A DNA stretch of 64,000 bases from Motacilla alba alba (Eukaryota > Chordata > Aves > Passeriformes > Motacillidae): positions 64,913,666 to 64,977,665 of the forward strand of contig NC_052018.1 in assembly GCF_015832195.1 (NCBI RefSeq), written 5' to 3'. Position 1 is the stretch's first letter. Each line of letters begins with the position of its first letter. Shown here piece by piece: positions 1 through 13,014 of the stretch. The notes under the pieces were generated by a model, which searched no databases, was not told the DNA's origin, and saw nothing but the letters and a program-made list of their open reading frames with translations. Made by a program: the position numbers and the translations under genes.

Positions 1-3000
1 GCAATGGCTACTAGCTACAGAGCAGCAGCTATGTCCTCATTGTTAGTTTACCACAAGTAACTTGTTCTTGAGCCCTTATCTTCAGTTTAAGTTATCTTCA
101 TTGCAGGAAAAGACCATCCCCATAGAGCGATAGCCAGGAACAGGCGTTTTATTTTGCATTCACATCTTCCTTTATTTTCTTTTTGTAGACAATGCCTGAA
201 GCTCCCTGCTCAGCTTTGCCAAGAAAAATGCTTTGTTCCTGGTTCATAACATTAGCTTTTCTGGTAATGTCCTTGGAGAAGAGTGGGGCAGTAGATAAGC
301 TTTCAGCAAAAGGCTTACAGCTAACTGCCATAAGGGCAGCATGAAGGATAAAATCTCTTCCTCTAAGAATTATTAAGCACTGTGATCCCTCAATGCTGCT
401 GCCTCATTTACTAGAAAACATACATCATGTCCAACAGAAAATACACTTCTTGTACATTGCTGACTTCAGCCCACCTTTCTGCCAGTGCTGGCAGTCTCAC
501 CAGTGCATGTGTTAGGAATGTTGCTTCAATTTGTTTTCAGTGTTTTAAGCTTGGCTTTTCACTGTCTCATCTGCACCATGCTTCATATTCTGAGAGCCAA
601 GCAGCAGCTCAGAGTGATACTCTTGGAAGGATGAGGACCGTGTTCTGCAGCTCACAGCCACAAAACTTTGGTATGAAGTTCATGCAGCTAGAAAGAGATG
701 TCCCTGGACATTATTCCATCAACTTTCCTAGGGATCCTCTTTTCCACTGGGCTTCACATACACATTTCTTCTGACTAGATTGCAGGCCCTATTGGGGCTC
801 CTCTTTTGCTTGCAGAGCACCTGGCAGGGCAGCAACACTTCATCAGCAGAGAAGAAAAGTTACCCATAGGCCTGATGCAGAGAGACACTGAGTGGTTAAA
901 CACTGTGATTCAATTAATTCACTGTGATTCAGTGAGAATCTCCAGATGAGATGGCAAAAGTTGGTTATGATCCAGGCCAGGCTGACTAACAGACTGAATG
1001 TTCACAAGCCCTGCTCAGCATGTTGGTGAATCCCAGCCTGCAGGGGAGCAAAGTCTCATAGGGTCAGCCTCTGGGCCTGCACTGCCCTGCAAAGTCTCCT
1101 CTTTCCACCCTGACAGTCATCCTGATGTGAGATCCTACAGGACTACTTGCTTCCTGTGACTTGTTTGATGAGCATATGGATAGTCTCTTCCTTTAATGCC
1201 TCATCATAAACAAGCAATCAAAATACTGGGAATAAAATCACAAAGTGGAGCACTGGGGGAACTATTTGCCAAAACCTTCACTCACTGCAATGTTCCAGGC
1301 TCACCCCAGGCCAACTGCAGTGCTCACAGATTTGTATGCAGGTATCAGATTCAGAATCAGTGTCTTACGAGGAAAACATTTTTACAAGCAATGAAAAGCA
1401 GAATATAGTTCTTTAAACACACTTGTATAAAGGCCTAGCAAAGTCCCAAAGCTCTGGTGTGGGCACAGACCACTTTCCAGCCTGCCACACTCTCAGGATA
1501 GCCCAAGAAGGACCTGTTCGGCCAAGTCTGACCCAATGATACCTCGCAGAGTCCAGTTCCATGAGTAGAAAGTTGCCCCAAAAAGGCACTGTGGAGCAGT
1601 TGCAGCTGAAGCAGTGAGCTTAGCTGTCCCAGTTATTGCCATCTCTTAAACCATCACAAACAGTGGTCTGATAAAAGGCACTCAGGCTTTTAAAATATGA
1701 AGCACTGAATCTGCATCTGCATTTCTGAGTCTTTGATCCTTTCCAGAGCAAAACAGAGTACTCTTTATTTTGCTCAGCTTGAAAGGTACCAACTATGATA
1801 CTTTGATAGATAAGATTTTTTCCCACTCACATTAGAATCATAGAATCAGAAAGTGGTTTAGGTTGGAAGTGACCTTTAAATGTCATCTAGTCAAACCCTC
1901 CTGCAATGAGCAGGGACATCTTCACCTACACCAGGCTGCTCAGAGCACCATCCCCCCTGCCCTTGAACCCTTCCAGGGACGGAGCATCTACAACCTCTCT
2001 GAGAAACCTGTTCCAGTGTTTTGCCATTCTCATAGAAAAAATTTCTTCCTTAAATCCGGTTTGAATCTACCTTCTTTCAGTTTAAAACCATTGTTCTATC
2101 ACAACAGACCCTGATTTTCAGTTCATCCCTATCTTTCTTATAAGCCCCCTTGAGCTTCTCTTCCCCCACAAACATGGACTGACACAGGATGAAAGAGGCC
2201 GCTTTATTTTCTTCCTTGACTTTTCATTTCAATGTTATTAGGACAGTAACTGTTCAAGTCACCAGTTTCCTAATGTTTCTTGTTCCTCTAGGAAATATTA
2301 CCAGAACAGTAAGGCTAAGACAAATACTTAAACACTGGGGCCATGCTATCACTGGAAAAGGTAGTACGTGAAGAAATATGCTTCAAATTTAACTAATCTT
2401 ATCTTTGTCCTAAACATGGCATTAGCAGCTCACTGCTTGTTCCTGGAAAACTACATTAAAAAAAAAAAAAAAACATTCTACCTCCTCTAAATATTCCTGG
2501 CTTCTCCATTAATTCTATAGCTCAGACTAATCAAAATAATAAATTTTCAGTCTATGATGCATACTTAAAATCAGAGGATCGAGTGTAGTTGATGATGCAT
2601 GATGGGAAAATTGCCAGGCTGGTAACTGTTAGGATTTCCTTTTTAAAAAAACTAGAAAGCTGATTCAATTTATTTTAATGCTGTATGAAAAGAACATTGC
2701 TTACATGCTACTCAAGCAGGAGGAAACACAAAACTTGTTTGCTTGTGCCGGCTGATATCTGCTCAGTTGTGCACTGTGATCATGTTTAATTCTGATTCTC
2801 AGGGCTTTACATGCGTGCTCAGCTGTGCATGCAGCAAATCATGCAGCAGCCTGCAGGTTATTAGCCCATAGTTTCTGCACAGATTGTAATGACTTCTGGC
2901 TCAGAATATAAAACATACAGGTTTCTGGGCAAAGGCAACTTAAGACATTTTCACATCCAGTTTATTCCCCGTCTGTTCACAGTAGCTCACTGCTAAATCA

Positions 3001-6000
3001 TGCCAGTGCCACGTGGGGTCAAACTATTAACCTGGTGGGAGAAGAGAAACATTAAATGAAACCACGGGGCTTTGTAGGACATTCACAAACCTTAACTTTG
3101 CAAGTTTAATCTTAAATTCATTTCAGCAATGAGATTTACACTGCAGCCCCACAAGCACCGATAATCAGCATTACCTTTGAGGCATCAGACCCAGAGCTTC
3201 TAAGCCAGCTATCCAGCAGAAAAAAGCCATGGGGCAACCATGCCTCTCTTGAATCTAAGTAAATGCTGTTGTAATTGACATGCTTTAAAATTCTAATTTC
3301 ACATGTATCATCTCAAAATGGATTTTTTTTTTTTGCAACTTACAAGAAGTCTGAGCTGTCATTCATCCATGACCAGGGTATTTGGACTAAATTATTATTT
3401 GGACTAAATTTCTTTTTCACAAAAGTCAGTCTAAGTAGATGTATCTGAGGTGAATTATTCCAGCCATTTGATGGGGATTTCAAACTAAATTCCAGTCGCG
3501 AACTATTTGTGTCAGGGACTATTCTGGTACGTGTAATAAGGGGAAGTCCAACATATTTTGTGATTTTTCCAATAAAAGTTATTACTGAGTTGGTATGAAA
3601 ATGAGAATGAAAAATGGTGAAATTCTGAACCCAGGAAAAAATGTTATTCTAGTTGTATTTTTAGAGCAGTCAGAAGCATTCAGGTATGTCAGCATCTTAC
3701 ACATTTCTTCATGATAGCATAGAATGATGGCTCAGTTTCAAAAGGCAACAAAGAATACACTGAACTGTATTACATGCCCAGGGGTTTTTTCCCAAATCAT
3801 GTATGACTGAAATTAACAGAGAGATGAATATAGAAGGAAAATGACAAATAGACAAGGAATAAAGGAACATTAATAGGATTTTCAAACAGGATTGTCTAAC
3901 TTGCAGCAATATGCCACAGTTTAAAAGTAACTAAGTTCTTTGGGGCAATTAAGCTAGCACCAGGGCAGTAGAAAGGGCATAGAGAATGCATTTATGGAGG
4001 TATTATAACAACAGTACTAAAATGAAATGCTGCATGATTAAATTTTAACAAGCAAAAAACAACCTCTTTGTGTACCATGAAACCAAATAGGTCTTGTGAG
4101 GGGAGGGGAAGGATGATGTTTGTGGGGTTTTTTTTATTTTACTACAAAAAATCTGTGGAGTTAGCGGTACATCACAGAACCAATGGAGCTCCAATGAGGA
4201 TTCAGAAACCAGTTGTGCTGGTTTTGGATTAATTGATTTGTGGTGAAGAGGGAAAAAGTCAGTGTTGCTTAAAATAGCTCATTTTTAAAAGGAATTATCC
4301 CATGTGCTGAAGTAAAATCCTGATGCTAAAGCAGACTACCAATGTTATCACCTACGAAAGTTTAATATATACAAATGATCTTAAAAAGCAACTGAGTTTT
4401 ATGCTGAACATGACTAAAATGAAAGAATTTGCCCAAGTTTTACTGTTTGCAGAAAACAGCTCACTAGTGCAATTGCTGCACTGTGCCAATGTTAACTACT
4501 CTACTGCTATCATTCTGATAAATCATAAAAGAAACAAAAAGATCAAGGTATTCTGAGCAATAGTTATGGGGTTGTGCTAGGATTCTTATGCTGTTGTATT
4601 CACCCATTGTGAAAAAGGGTGTAACACACACTTAGAACCTTAGAATTACCTCACTGAAAAAAGCTAATGACTTTTTTCTCTTGGAAAGCTCTATCAGCTT
4701 TTTTAAGTATCCACTTGTTTTTTTCATTAAAAGTCACATTGTTTGGATGTAAAAAGAATATAATGCAAATATCAAGCCAATTTATAAACAGTATCTGTCA
4801 TCTTTCAATCAGGCTAGAGATAAAAATCAGATGCATCCCATAGGGCAGGTAATTAACTCTGTTCTTTGTAGGTTTCACCCTTTTCAGTAATAAAATGTAA
4901 AAGATCACTGCCTTTGTCAGTTTTTAAAATGCTCTGGGATTTAGGAAAAATACCATACTCCAGAAACAACTCTTCAGTGTCTCCCAATTCACTTCAAGTT
5001 TATCTATAATTTTTAGGCATTATAGCGTTCCTTTAATTTTCTCAATTTCTTAAAGAAGTGTTTATAATGTTTCATAATCACTACTTAGTACAGACACTCT
5101 AAAAACATCTTTCAACCATGCTAAATCAGAGGTATGTGCCTAACTGGGATCCAAGCAAGTATAACGAGGAGAACCAGCAAGTTCATTCACCATGTAAATC
5201 TTGACTTGTCCCTGAGGGCTGTTTGGCCTTTACAGCGAAGAGCTGGCCTGCAAAAGAGCATTAATCTTTACTTATGCATCACATATTTGTTGCTCACATT
5301 TTAAAATTTACTAAGAATATCCACAGATAGAGCTAATTGTTAGTTTATTGTAAGAGGAATCTCCTGTGAAATAGTTTCAAGTTCTACTTTATGCAGGAGT
5401 GATTAAACTGCGGTTTCTGTTTACCCTTATTGTAGGAGATTGAAGACTTCACAAAACGTTGCAAGTTCAGCTTGCAAACCATTACAAAAGCACCTGTAAT
5501 CCTCAGCCCCCCTTTTCCAGCTGTCGAGGCCCAGCACTAAGGCTCAAGTTCCTTTGTCACCCTGTTCCACACACCAACTGCCCGCTGAGGAGATGCTTTA
5601 TGGAAGGCAAGGTTCTAAGGTTTGGTAATAGAGCAGACTTTTCACAGGAACTGTTAAACTGAACGGGAAACTTGCTTTCTTTAGATGCAAATTTTGCCCA
5701 ATCTTTGCAAGACTGCCTTCCATACCTATGACTAAGTGCTTGAACTCAACTTACAGAAAACTTTCAGCCGTGTTCCCCAGTACCTGAGGCACAGATGCTC
5801 TTCAAATTACCTGCACCAGCTTGCAGGCAAATTGAAAACCAGTTTCCTACATATTCCCCTTATTTATTGTAAACTGAAGTAGTTCCCCACAAAACTTGCA
5901 GGTAAAACATCTTTCAGACTTCACCCATGCCCTCATCTTACTATGCGCAACAAAGTTTGAAAAATGCCATCTCTGAATTCTTCAGAAGATGGATGTACTG

Positions 6001-6825
6001 ACTCGAGATCGCTGATTTCACAAAATAATCACTGATAAGCTTGCAGAGTGTCATAATAGGACCACAAAACGCTGGACTTTCCCCTCCAATGTCAATAAAA
6101 ACAAACATGTCAGAAATTAGAGCGTTTTATTTCTCCCAGCAACAAATATCACAGTTTAGGGCTGAGGTCATTTGGAGGTCAATTTGTCTATTGGAACTCA
6201 AAATTTATTTTTACTGTAAGTGAATAGAAAGCCTATTTTAAGTGACAAATTAGAATCAACACCTGTTCAGTATGCAATCTGATCTGTGTGACCTCGAAGC
6301 ATTTTACTTCTAACCCTTATATTCTTATTCCATATTAAAAAAAGCCCAACCCAATATTAGTATCTTTGTCTGATGTAAGGTAGGAAAAACTTGAATGCTA
6401 GATTACTAATAAGCATAAGGGGGAAAAAATAGCTAATTTTTATCAGAAAGAATCGATGTTTGAAAAACTCAAAGGTACAGGACAAACGAATATGAGGCAA
6501 GAAAACAGTGTTTAGAGAAAAGCCATTTTGGAATTTTTAAGTACTAGAGGAACTGACGCTACACCACAAACCACCCCACAAACTATTGCTACCAAGAAAT
6601 CAAACCCTTTGAGTACCAACAAAGTTGCCCTCTCTCCCTCCAAAACTGAGTTTTGTAAACAAGCATCAATCCGTCCGGTCGGGAAAATGCTGTCTAGGAG
6701 CATCTGAGACTTTCACCTCGGAAGGTTGCACTGAAACGCCCAACACCGAGTGCCAGCAATCGTCTGGGAACAAAAAGCTCGCACTAGGAAACTACCAAAC
6801 CAAACATTAGGAATGCCCAGGAAGC
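1..6825. other. Intergenic flank downstream of SF3B5, no gene recognised
   Basis: AT-rich DNA with no open reading frame that I recognise. Apart from one CR1 fragment at about 1834-2155 and an A-run near 2459-2473 it shows no repeat I can name. The frames present are short (all under 120 codons), lack family motifs, and have no consistent splice-site pairs. A 60-codon minus-strand frame at 149-331 that ends in a Lys-rich tail was considered as a terminal exon but could not be tied to any gene of the 6q24 neighbourhood. Confidence 0.6.
1834..2155 (-). mobile_element. CR1 LINE, 5'-truncated 3' end
   Basis: The plus strand begins with two copies of the AGAATCAT-type terminal octamer and continues with GGTTTAGGTTGGAAGTGACC, TCATCTAGTCAAACC, GAGCAGGGACATCTTC, CCAGGCTGCTCAGAGC and AACCTGTTCCAGTG. 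This is the reverse complement of the avian CR1 3' end and UTR, so the element lies on the minus strand. It is moderately diverged and truncated after the AGCCCCCTTGAGC segment. It carries no intact reverse transcriptase. Confidence 0.9.
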
Positions 6826-6831
6826 TTTATT
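6826..6831 (-). terminator. SF3B5: SF3B5 poly(A) signal
   Basis: TTTATT on the plus strand reads AATAAA on the coding strand, 132 bases beyond the SF3B5 stop codon. The following minus-strand sequence is GT-rich (ATGTTTGGTTTGGT at about 6795-6808), as expected of a downstream cleavage element. This predicts a very short 3' UTR of roughly 150 bases. Cleavage site itself is inferred. Confidence 0.75.
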
Positions 6832-6962
6832 ATAATCCACTTGAAAAAAGGAGAACGACTGCACAGTCAGAGTCCGGAAGCAGGCATTTTGTGACGCTTC
6901 TCCCGGTCAGTCCTTCGCGGGAACCACACGGCAGAGAGGGCCGGGACCAGGAGGACGGAGGC

Positions 6963-7223
6963 TCAGGACTCGTCGGGCTTGTCGGCGGGCGGCCCGCAGG
7001 GCTGCAGCATCTTCTCCATCAGGTTGAAGCGGACGCGCGCCTTGCTCTCGTTCTCGGCGATGGCGAAGTAGTTGAGCAGGTCGAAGTGGCCCATGTAGGA
7101 GCAGTACGAGTCGCGGTGCTGGTTCACCAGCCACTCCCACTTGGTGGTGTCGGCGTGCCCCGTGCCGATGTACTTGGACTGCAGGTGTTCCAGCTGGCTG
7201 TGGATGGTGTAGCGGTCCGTCAT
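6963..7223 (-). CDS. SF3B5: Splicing factor 3B subunit 5 (SF3b10)
   Basis: Encodes an 86-residue protein that I recognise as nearly identical to human SF3B5: it starts MTDRYTIHSQLEHLQSKY and contains KWEWLVNQHRDSYCSYMGH, ending in a charged PADKPDES tail where the mammalian tail is slightly different. SF3B5 is the 10-kDa subunit of the SF3b complex of the U2 snRNP; it packs against SF3B1 and SF3B3 and takes part in branch-site recognition in the nucleus. The frame is open for 42 codons further upstream, but the ATG at 7221-7223 is chosen because it gives the universal family length and start. The gene is intronless, as in mammals, and lies head-away from STX11, which reads in the opposite direction 19 kb away. 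The high GC of the coding region is shared with its CpG island. It appears intact. Confidence 0.98.
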   Translation of the reverse strand: MTDRYTIHSQLEHLQSKYIGTGHADTTKWEWLVNQHRDSYCSYMGHFDLLNYFAIAENESKARVRFNLMEKMLQPCGPPADKPDES

Positions 7224-7374
7224 GGCGAGGCGGGCGGGCAGGCGGAGCGCGGGATGGCGGGGACGGGCCTGGGCGATGGACAAGGGCCTGGGCGGCGGGA
7301 GCTTTTCCGGCGGGCTCAGCAGCGCTTCCCGCCGCTTTTCCTGCCGCAATACCCGACGGGAGCGCGCCGGGAAA

Positions 7375-7394
7375 GGCCTGCCGGGAGCTGTAGT
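7375..7394 (-). promoter_or_regulatory. ZNF143/Staf-type binding site upstream of SF3B5
   Basis: Read on the SF3B5 coding strand the site is ACTACAGCTCCCGGCAGGCC. This matches the ZNF143/Staf motif ACTACAnnTCCCrGnAkGC at almost every fixed position. Such sites are typical of CpG-island promoters of housekeeping genes and of snRNA promoters. It lies about 150-170 bases upstream of the ATG, a fitting position for a core-promoter activator site. Binding is inferred from the motif only. Confidence 0.6.
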
Positions 7395-9294
7395 CTTCTC
7401 TGCGTCCCGCCCGGGGGGGGCGGGCGAGCCCCGGCGTAAGTAAATGTTGATATTGTGATAAAATGGTTTGCTGTCGGTCCGATCACGTCAGTTGGCTAAC
7501 CCATAGTAAGGCAAATGGTAGTGACAAGGCCGGGCCGGCATGTGTAAGCCAGGGTTATTTTAAAGCACGTTCGTGAGGGCTGAGGAGCGGCTCCAGGGCC
7601 GATTTCGTACTCTGAGCACGGGCACGGGGCTGCGCCTCAGACTGAGGCAGATGCTCAGCTGAGCCTCGATGTAAAGCCTCCCGTCGATTTGTAAAGCAAA
7701 CATATGGCTTTGTTAGTGATCAATCCACCTGGAATCCAAGGGACGTGCTCTGTCAAATCTGGTTACGAAATACCCACGTAGTGGGTCATGGGGAACAGCA
7801 CCAAAAAGTCTTTCCTGCCGGGAGGTGTCGGAAAACAGGAAGGCAAAGCCCCGGGCCTCACGCTTCGGAGCACAGCTTAATGCCAGCTCCTGACACTGGC
7901 TTTGTATAAGCCGCAACTCGGTGCTGCTTCCCAAATAAGCGACATGGGAAGCCTGGGTGCGGAGAAAGAAAACACAAAAAAACCACAAAACCCGCCAGGA
8001 GGTGCCAAGAACAGCACAACGCCCCTTTTCATTACATTACCCCTTTGCTTGGTGAGAGGGCAATGCGCCACTTTCTGGGGTCACTCTCACACAAGTCCAC
8101 GTAGAGAGGGGCTGAAGAGGGCACAGCATTTGCAGGTCCTCCCAAAAATAAGAAGTTTGGTGAGGTTACTTCTGCTACATACAGCTGAGGAAAGTCCTGT
8201 ATGTCCCATCCCTGTTCCTTTGTAAGTTAAAGAGCTCTGAGTTTATCTTCCCCAGGTGGGCTGAGCAGGTCAGGGGATTTAAGTCAAAATTAAATACTGA
8301 TGTTGAAAAATACTTTTTACAGTGAACCTAGTATTTTATCTGAATGTTAAATTCACAAGCAGATATAAACCCCACAGAAAATATAACTTGTGTTGCCTAT
8401 CTTGTTTTGGTCAAAGTCGAGCTTGAAATAAATTTTATCATCCACCAAAATAGTTTTTTTCCAGCTCTGTTCAAGAGCTTACATAATGTTAAGTTTAAAA
8501 TGCATGAAATGATTCATGCTTTCATATGCTAGTAGTGTTTTTAATTATTTGTTTTAAAATAGGAAAGACACATTGCCAGAAATTTTTCAATAGGACACTG
8601 AGCTATTTCTTCCTGTCCTTGTAAATGCCCTGTAGTCAAAAAGAAATCCACAAAAATGTTGTGTGAAAACCCAGCTGATTCTATGCTCCTCGCTTAAAAG
8701 TGAGCGTCTTATAAAACCAAGGCCATATAAAGCAATGTAAAAACAACATTCTGAAGTGTCCTTACCCTTCAGTGCAAAGAGCTAAATGAGGACTATAATT
8801 TTTTATTTTTGTTATTTTTATGAGGGTCTGTTGAGTCATTGCTACCAAGGCTTATTTTGCTGGAAGCAGATTACAGAGCTGGATACAGCAATTGCATTCT
8901 GTGGTTGCTTTCAGAAAGACCCGGAGAGGAAAAATAAACAAACATGATACTTTAGGAGTTTCTATGTATGCTGGCATACAACAAGACAAAATTAAAAAAA
9001 AAAAGACATATTCTCAACCAGAGAGAACTTTCATTTCTATTTTAAATGGCATCTTTCTAAAGAGTGGGATAGCAAGAAGAATGCTGGCTTTTAATAGATG
9101 TTCCATGCCAACACAGTGACACATAGGGCTGCTCTCACAGCTGTTTTGAAGTTATCCTCTTGGAAATTCCAAACCAGGAGATGTATTGATTAAAATAGTC
9201 TTTGGAGCAGAAAAGATTCCCAGAAGCAACAGATGTTGCAGTTTCTAGGAGTAATAACTGCATTAAATTAAACAGTTGTAATAGTTCTTGTTTA

Positions 9295-9468
9295 AAAACA
9301 ACAACAATGAAAACAAAGCAACAACAACAACAAACAAAACTGAAAACAATGACAAAACCACAATAAACCACAACAAGCCCCCAGCCAAGCAAAACAATCA
9401 AACAACAACAATAAAAACCCAACCAAAACCAATGAACCAAAACCAACCAAAGAAAAAACCCCAAACCT
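9295..9468 (+). repeat. Strand-asymmetric A/C-rich low-complexity tract
   Basis: About 170 bases made almost only of A and C on the plus strand, with CAA/AACAAC runs followed by CCAAAACC-like runs and very few G or T. It is a degenerate CAA/CCAA repeat. Long frames on both strands here (Asn/Thr/Lys-rich on plus, Leu/Val/Cys/Phe-rich on minus) are products of the composition and are not genes. Confidence 0.85.
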
Positions 9469-10534
9469 GACTTGGAAGTGTGAAATTTTCAGCAAGTTTG
9501 TTTCTGAGCCAGATTAAAATGCTGCATTCAGGCATCCAGAGCTCTGGGAAAACACACCAAAACTTCACTCTATATTGGCTTTGGTCAAAAACCTCTGAGA
9601 CTGCCAGACAAGCTTACCAATTCAAGGAAGAAAAAATAGGTAGTAAAATTTCCAGCAGTCAGACAAGTGACAATTATTTGCGAGTAATTACTTAGCTTCA
9701 ATTTCACTCTAAAAAGAAAAGTTTCATCTGCAAGCTTTCAAGAATTATATTCCATTATATTCACTTTCTCTTCATTTCTTGTTCTATACAAAAATAAAAT
9801 CTGTTGTTGGGCCTTATTTTTCTTGCTAGGTCTATTTTTTACAAAATGAATGCCTGCACTAGGGCACTTTCATTTCAAGTTACAGGAATACTAAATGAGT
9901 GGGGGAAATGACATGGAGATATATGTAGAGAGAATTGTTGCTCAATGATAATATGCTTGTATGATTAGGATTCCTGAAAAAGTAGCATTTTCAGATATGT
10001 CCAGATTTTTGTACTGAATGCCATTAAATATCATTATCAGAATATACAATAATGGATGCTTACTTATGGAAATCACATAAATGTGTTGATTTTAGTGCTG
10101 AAATTATCTATTTGGAGAGTAACACCGAATCCCTTCAAGCCAGGTTTCAAAAGGTGGAGATGCTGGGAGGCTGTAAGGGCTGGAACTACAGAGGCCACTG
10201 GGTGTCAGGGTTGGACCTGCAAAAATTCTTCTTCCATAAAAACAGAATGGTTGGATGCACCTCCGAAATGTAGAAGAAAAAGGGTAGAGGGGGCTGCTGG
10301 GCCAAGAAAAGACAGTCTCAGTGGCTGCCCAGTACAAGAAATAACCGAATTTTTGAATTCCCTACTGATTCTCTGAGTGGAAGTTTGAAGACATAAATAC
10401 CCTGCAAACAAGAGGATGTGACAATCATAATAGATAAAACCAAAACACACCCAGAAAGATGATAAAATGGGGAGGCATGCCTTTTTTTCTTCCCAGAAAT
10501 TCCTCTGTTTTTCACTATGTTGATTTATCCTACA

Positions 10535-10570
10535 AATAAAATGACAAAAAAAAAAAAAAAAAAAAAAAAA
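10535..10570 (+). repeat. AATAAA followed by a 25-base A run
   Basis: AATAAA at 10535-10540 is followed five bases later by an uninterrupted run of 25 A (10546-10570). This is the layout of a retroposed poly(A) tail. The roughly 500 bases upstream contain frames of 73 and 106 codons (10052-10376) that I do not recognise. It could also be an expanded A microsatellite by chance near a hexamer. No flanking target-site duplication was found by eye. Confidence 0.45.
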
Positions 10571-12871
10571 GAGATTGCATTAGCCTGGCAAGAATAGTGC
10601 TGGAATTTAAATAATGATAAAAACTTATTGTTTATGTGGCATGTGTTTGTTTTTCTCTAAAGTATATATGTCATTAAAAATATGTTGCTTCTGCTAAAAC
10701 AGGGTTCTTAGATCATTATTTGCAGAGGTCACATTACCACTTAGCAGTTTTAGGCTGGAAAAGTTATGTTTTTTCAAATTGCGTTTTTTGGGTTTGTTTT
10801 TTTTTTTCAGATTTCCCATGCTATCACATGAGCTGCGATGCAGTTTCTCAAATGTTGTTATATAGCCTATGAACATTATCAGCCTCAGAGAGCCCTTATT
10901 TTGGCCCTGGAAGAGGTGGAAGACAATTTTGCTGCTTTTCTCAAAGATCCTGTAAAAACCATTTTTCACAAGCAAGCCTCTTCTTCCACCTTATTTTATA
11001 TAAACCCCCCTGATTTCTTTCTTTTTTTTGCTGCAGGTAAGAATTTGCCATGCCACTGCAGCCACCCACAGCCTTTGGGCTGCTTCTGGGACAAAGGAAA
11101 CCCAGTCCTTGCGAGCATGGTTAAGTTTCAAACTTTCTTCCACTATTAGAAACTATGTTTTGTTATTGCTTTGATTTTGTAGTGTGTAAATACTCCAAAA
11201 TCTGAAAGCTGTTTTAGGATTGTATGGCTGATTGTCTGCCAAAGCTATAGAGTGGAAGAATGTGAAGTAAAAAATCAGGAGAGAAGAAATACTGTGTATC
11301 CCACCGTTGAAGGCATACACTTTATGCTGCTCTGTATCAACGTAATCAATCATATTATCTTGAATCAGACTGCAGCTGGAAAAATTCACTACTGAAAATT
11401 GTCAAACTAAGGAGACCTGTGACTTGCACTAACAGTGTCTTGCCTAGGAGCAGCTAAGGGATCACAGAGGCTGGGCCTTGCAGCTTCACACTCCATCAGT
11501 TGCTTGTGAATATCACTGTGGTGCTCTAGGCCTTCTGTATGGGCCTGAATAACAGCAGTGTGCCTTAGGGGCACAGCACAATTGAATTAGCTTCGTTTAG
11601 GTGCCACTGAGGACTTCCTACCAAGGTGCAGGAGAACCCTAAAAGCAGAGAGGCAGTAGGGGTCACTAGCACAGTGCTTACAGATGAGACACTGAAATTA
11701 TGTGGTGGTCTGAGGAATGTGGTCGGGCGGGAGATAGAGCACAGTGGAGGCCTGGTAGAGGCAGCTCTCACTTGCTGTTTAGAGGGAAGTTCTTTATTCC
11801 AAAACCATCACTTTGAAAATAAAAGCCTGTCCAGTAATGTGATTAGTTACCTCTTCAGGCTAAAAATAGAGTCAGTAATAGTCCTCCAGGTGAGTTGAAA
11901 CTACTTGTGTCCATATACGTTTTTGTAATGGGAAAGGTTTGTTCTTGTCATGCGCTTGGAAATTAAATGAAGTAATGAGAATAAACACAACAAAACTGGG
12001 GAAGACTACAGCACTGTCCAAGAAGCAGCTGTATTCTGCCCATTTTCTTTGCATGTCTTTTCTTCATTCACTCCAGATGAACTGCCACAGCTAATACAGC
12101 TCGTAATTGTGTTCAGTAAGGTATACAAAAGTAGCAGTGATGAAAGGCACATCTTTAAATAGGCCAATATTTTGAATATTAGAAATGTACACAAATTTAA
12201 ATCAGAAGAAATTTACTTGGCCATTGAGTAGCTCTGTGCATCTTATCAATGTATGTTTTCTGTGTGCAAGAAAGAGTAAGGGCAGAGGAAATGACTTTCC
12301 TTTATTTAGTCTGACTTGAAGATGCTTAATGCAGCTGTTTCTTTTTTTATTTGCTACGTAATTCTCATGTTTTAAAAATACTGATTTCTTCAGAACAGTG
12401 CTGGAAAGTGTCCTGTACAGAGAAGCCTATTTGTAGCCAGTCTTTTCTCTCTCCAGCTTTCCCCATCACACATAGTGCACAAGTATTCATCATTTCACAT
12501 CCTTCTCTGCAGTAAGCACAGAGGACATTGGTGTCATCACCCTTATCTAGACAAAAAAATCCATCATCTGTATTGTGCACAAGGGCAGCTCATCTGTTAC
12601 TGCACAGCAAGTCAGTTCATAAAAATAAAAAATAAGAGCAGGAGAAGCATGGAGCCGTGGATATTAGTGAGTCATCAGCCTGCCTATGTGGTGTGTGTTG
12701 TACTAATTCATGTTGTGAAATTTCAGACAGTGGACTGCTCGTGGGATGAACAGCAAAGGAGAGAAGGGGCAGCAATGGATATTTAGGATATTAGAATCAC
12801 TGCAGGGGGAAGAAGATAACCGTCCCTTCCATGCATCTCTAGGAAATGGCACACCAGTCACCACCAGTTCA

Positions 12872-13014
12872 CCACAGAATTACAGAATCAAGTTTAAGCC
12901 CAGCCTTCTTCAGTTTAAGGCCTTTTCCTCTTGTCCTATCACCATACACCCCGCTAAAAAGTCCCTCTCCAGCCTTCTCGTAAGTTCCCTTTAGGTACTG
13001 GAAGGCTGCTATGT
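12872..13014 (-). mobile_element. CR1 LINE fragment with internal deletion
   Basis: The plus strand shows a terminal piece (CAGAATTACAGAATCA) joined directly to an internal CR1 piece (CTTGTCCTATCACC, AAAAAGTCCCTCTCCAGCC, TTTAGGTACTGGAAGGCTGC). About 200 bases of the usual 3' region between them are missing. The element is on the minus strand. Confidence 0.8.

Larger units (their letters stand above)
6880..7440 (-). promoter_or_regulatory. CpG island covering SF3B5 and its promoter
   Basis: A sharp block of GC- and CpG-rich sequence in AT-rich surroundings. It contains the whole SF3B5 coding region and about 215 bases upstream of its ATG, with no TATA box; this is the usual arrangement of a housekeeping promoter. 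The transcription start is not visible but should lie between about 7240 and 7370. Many overlapping frames on both strands here are artefacts of low stop-codon density. Confidence 0.8.

Noticed and set aside
149..331. 60-codon minus-strand frame with a Lys-rich C-terminus, considered as a last exon of a neighbouring gene
   Set aside because: It does not match the C-termini that I know for PLAGL1, ZC2HC1B or LTV1, the expected neighbours.
6750..7439. 229-codon plus-strand frame over SF3B5
   Set aside because: It is the antisense shadow of SF3B5 and its GC-rich island.
9135..9495. Hydrophobic Leu/Val/Cys/Phe-rich minus-strand frames that look like membrane proteins
   Set aside because: They are the complement of an A/C-rich simple repeat.
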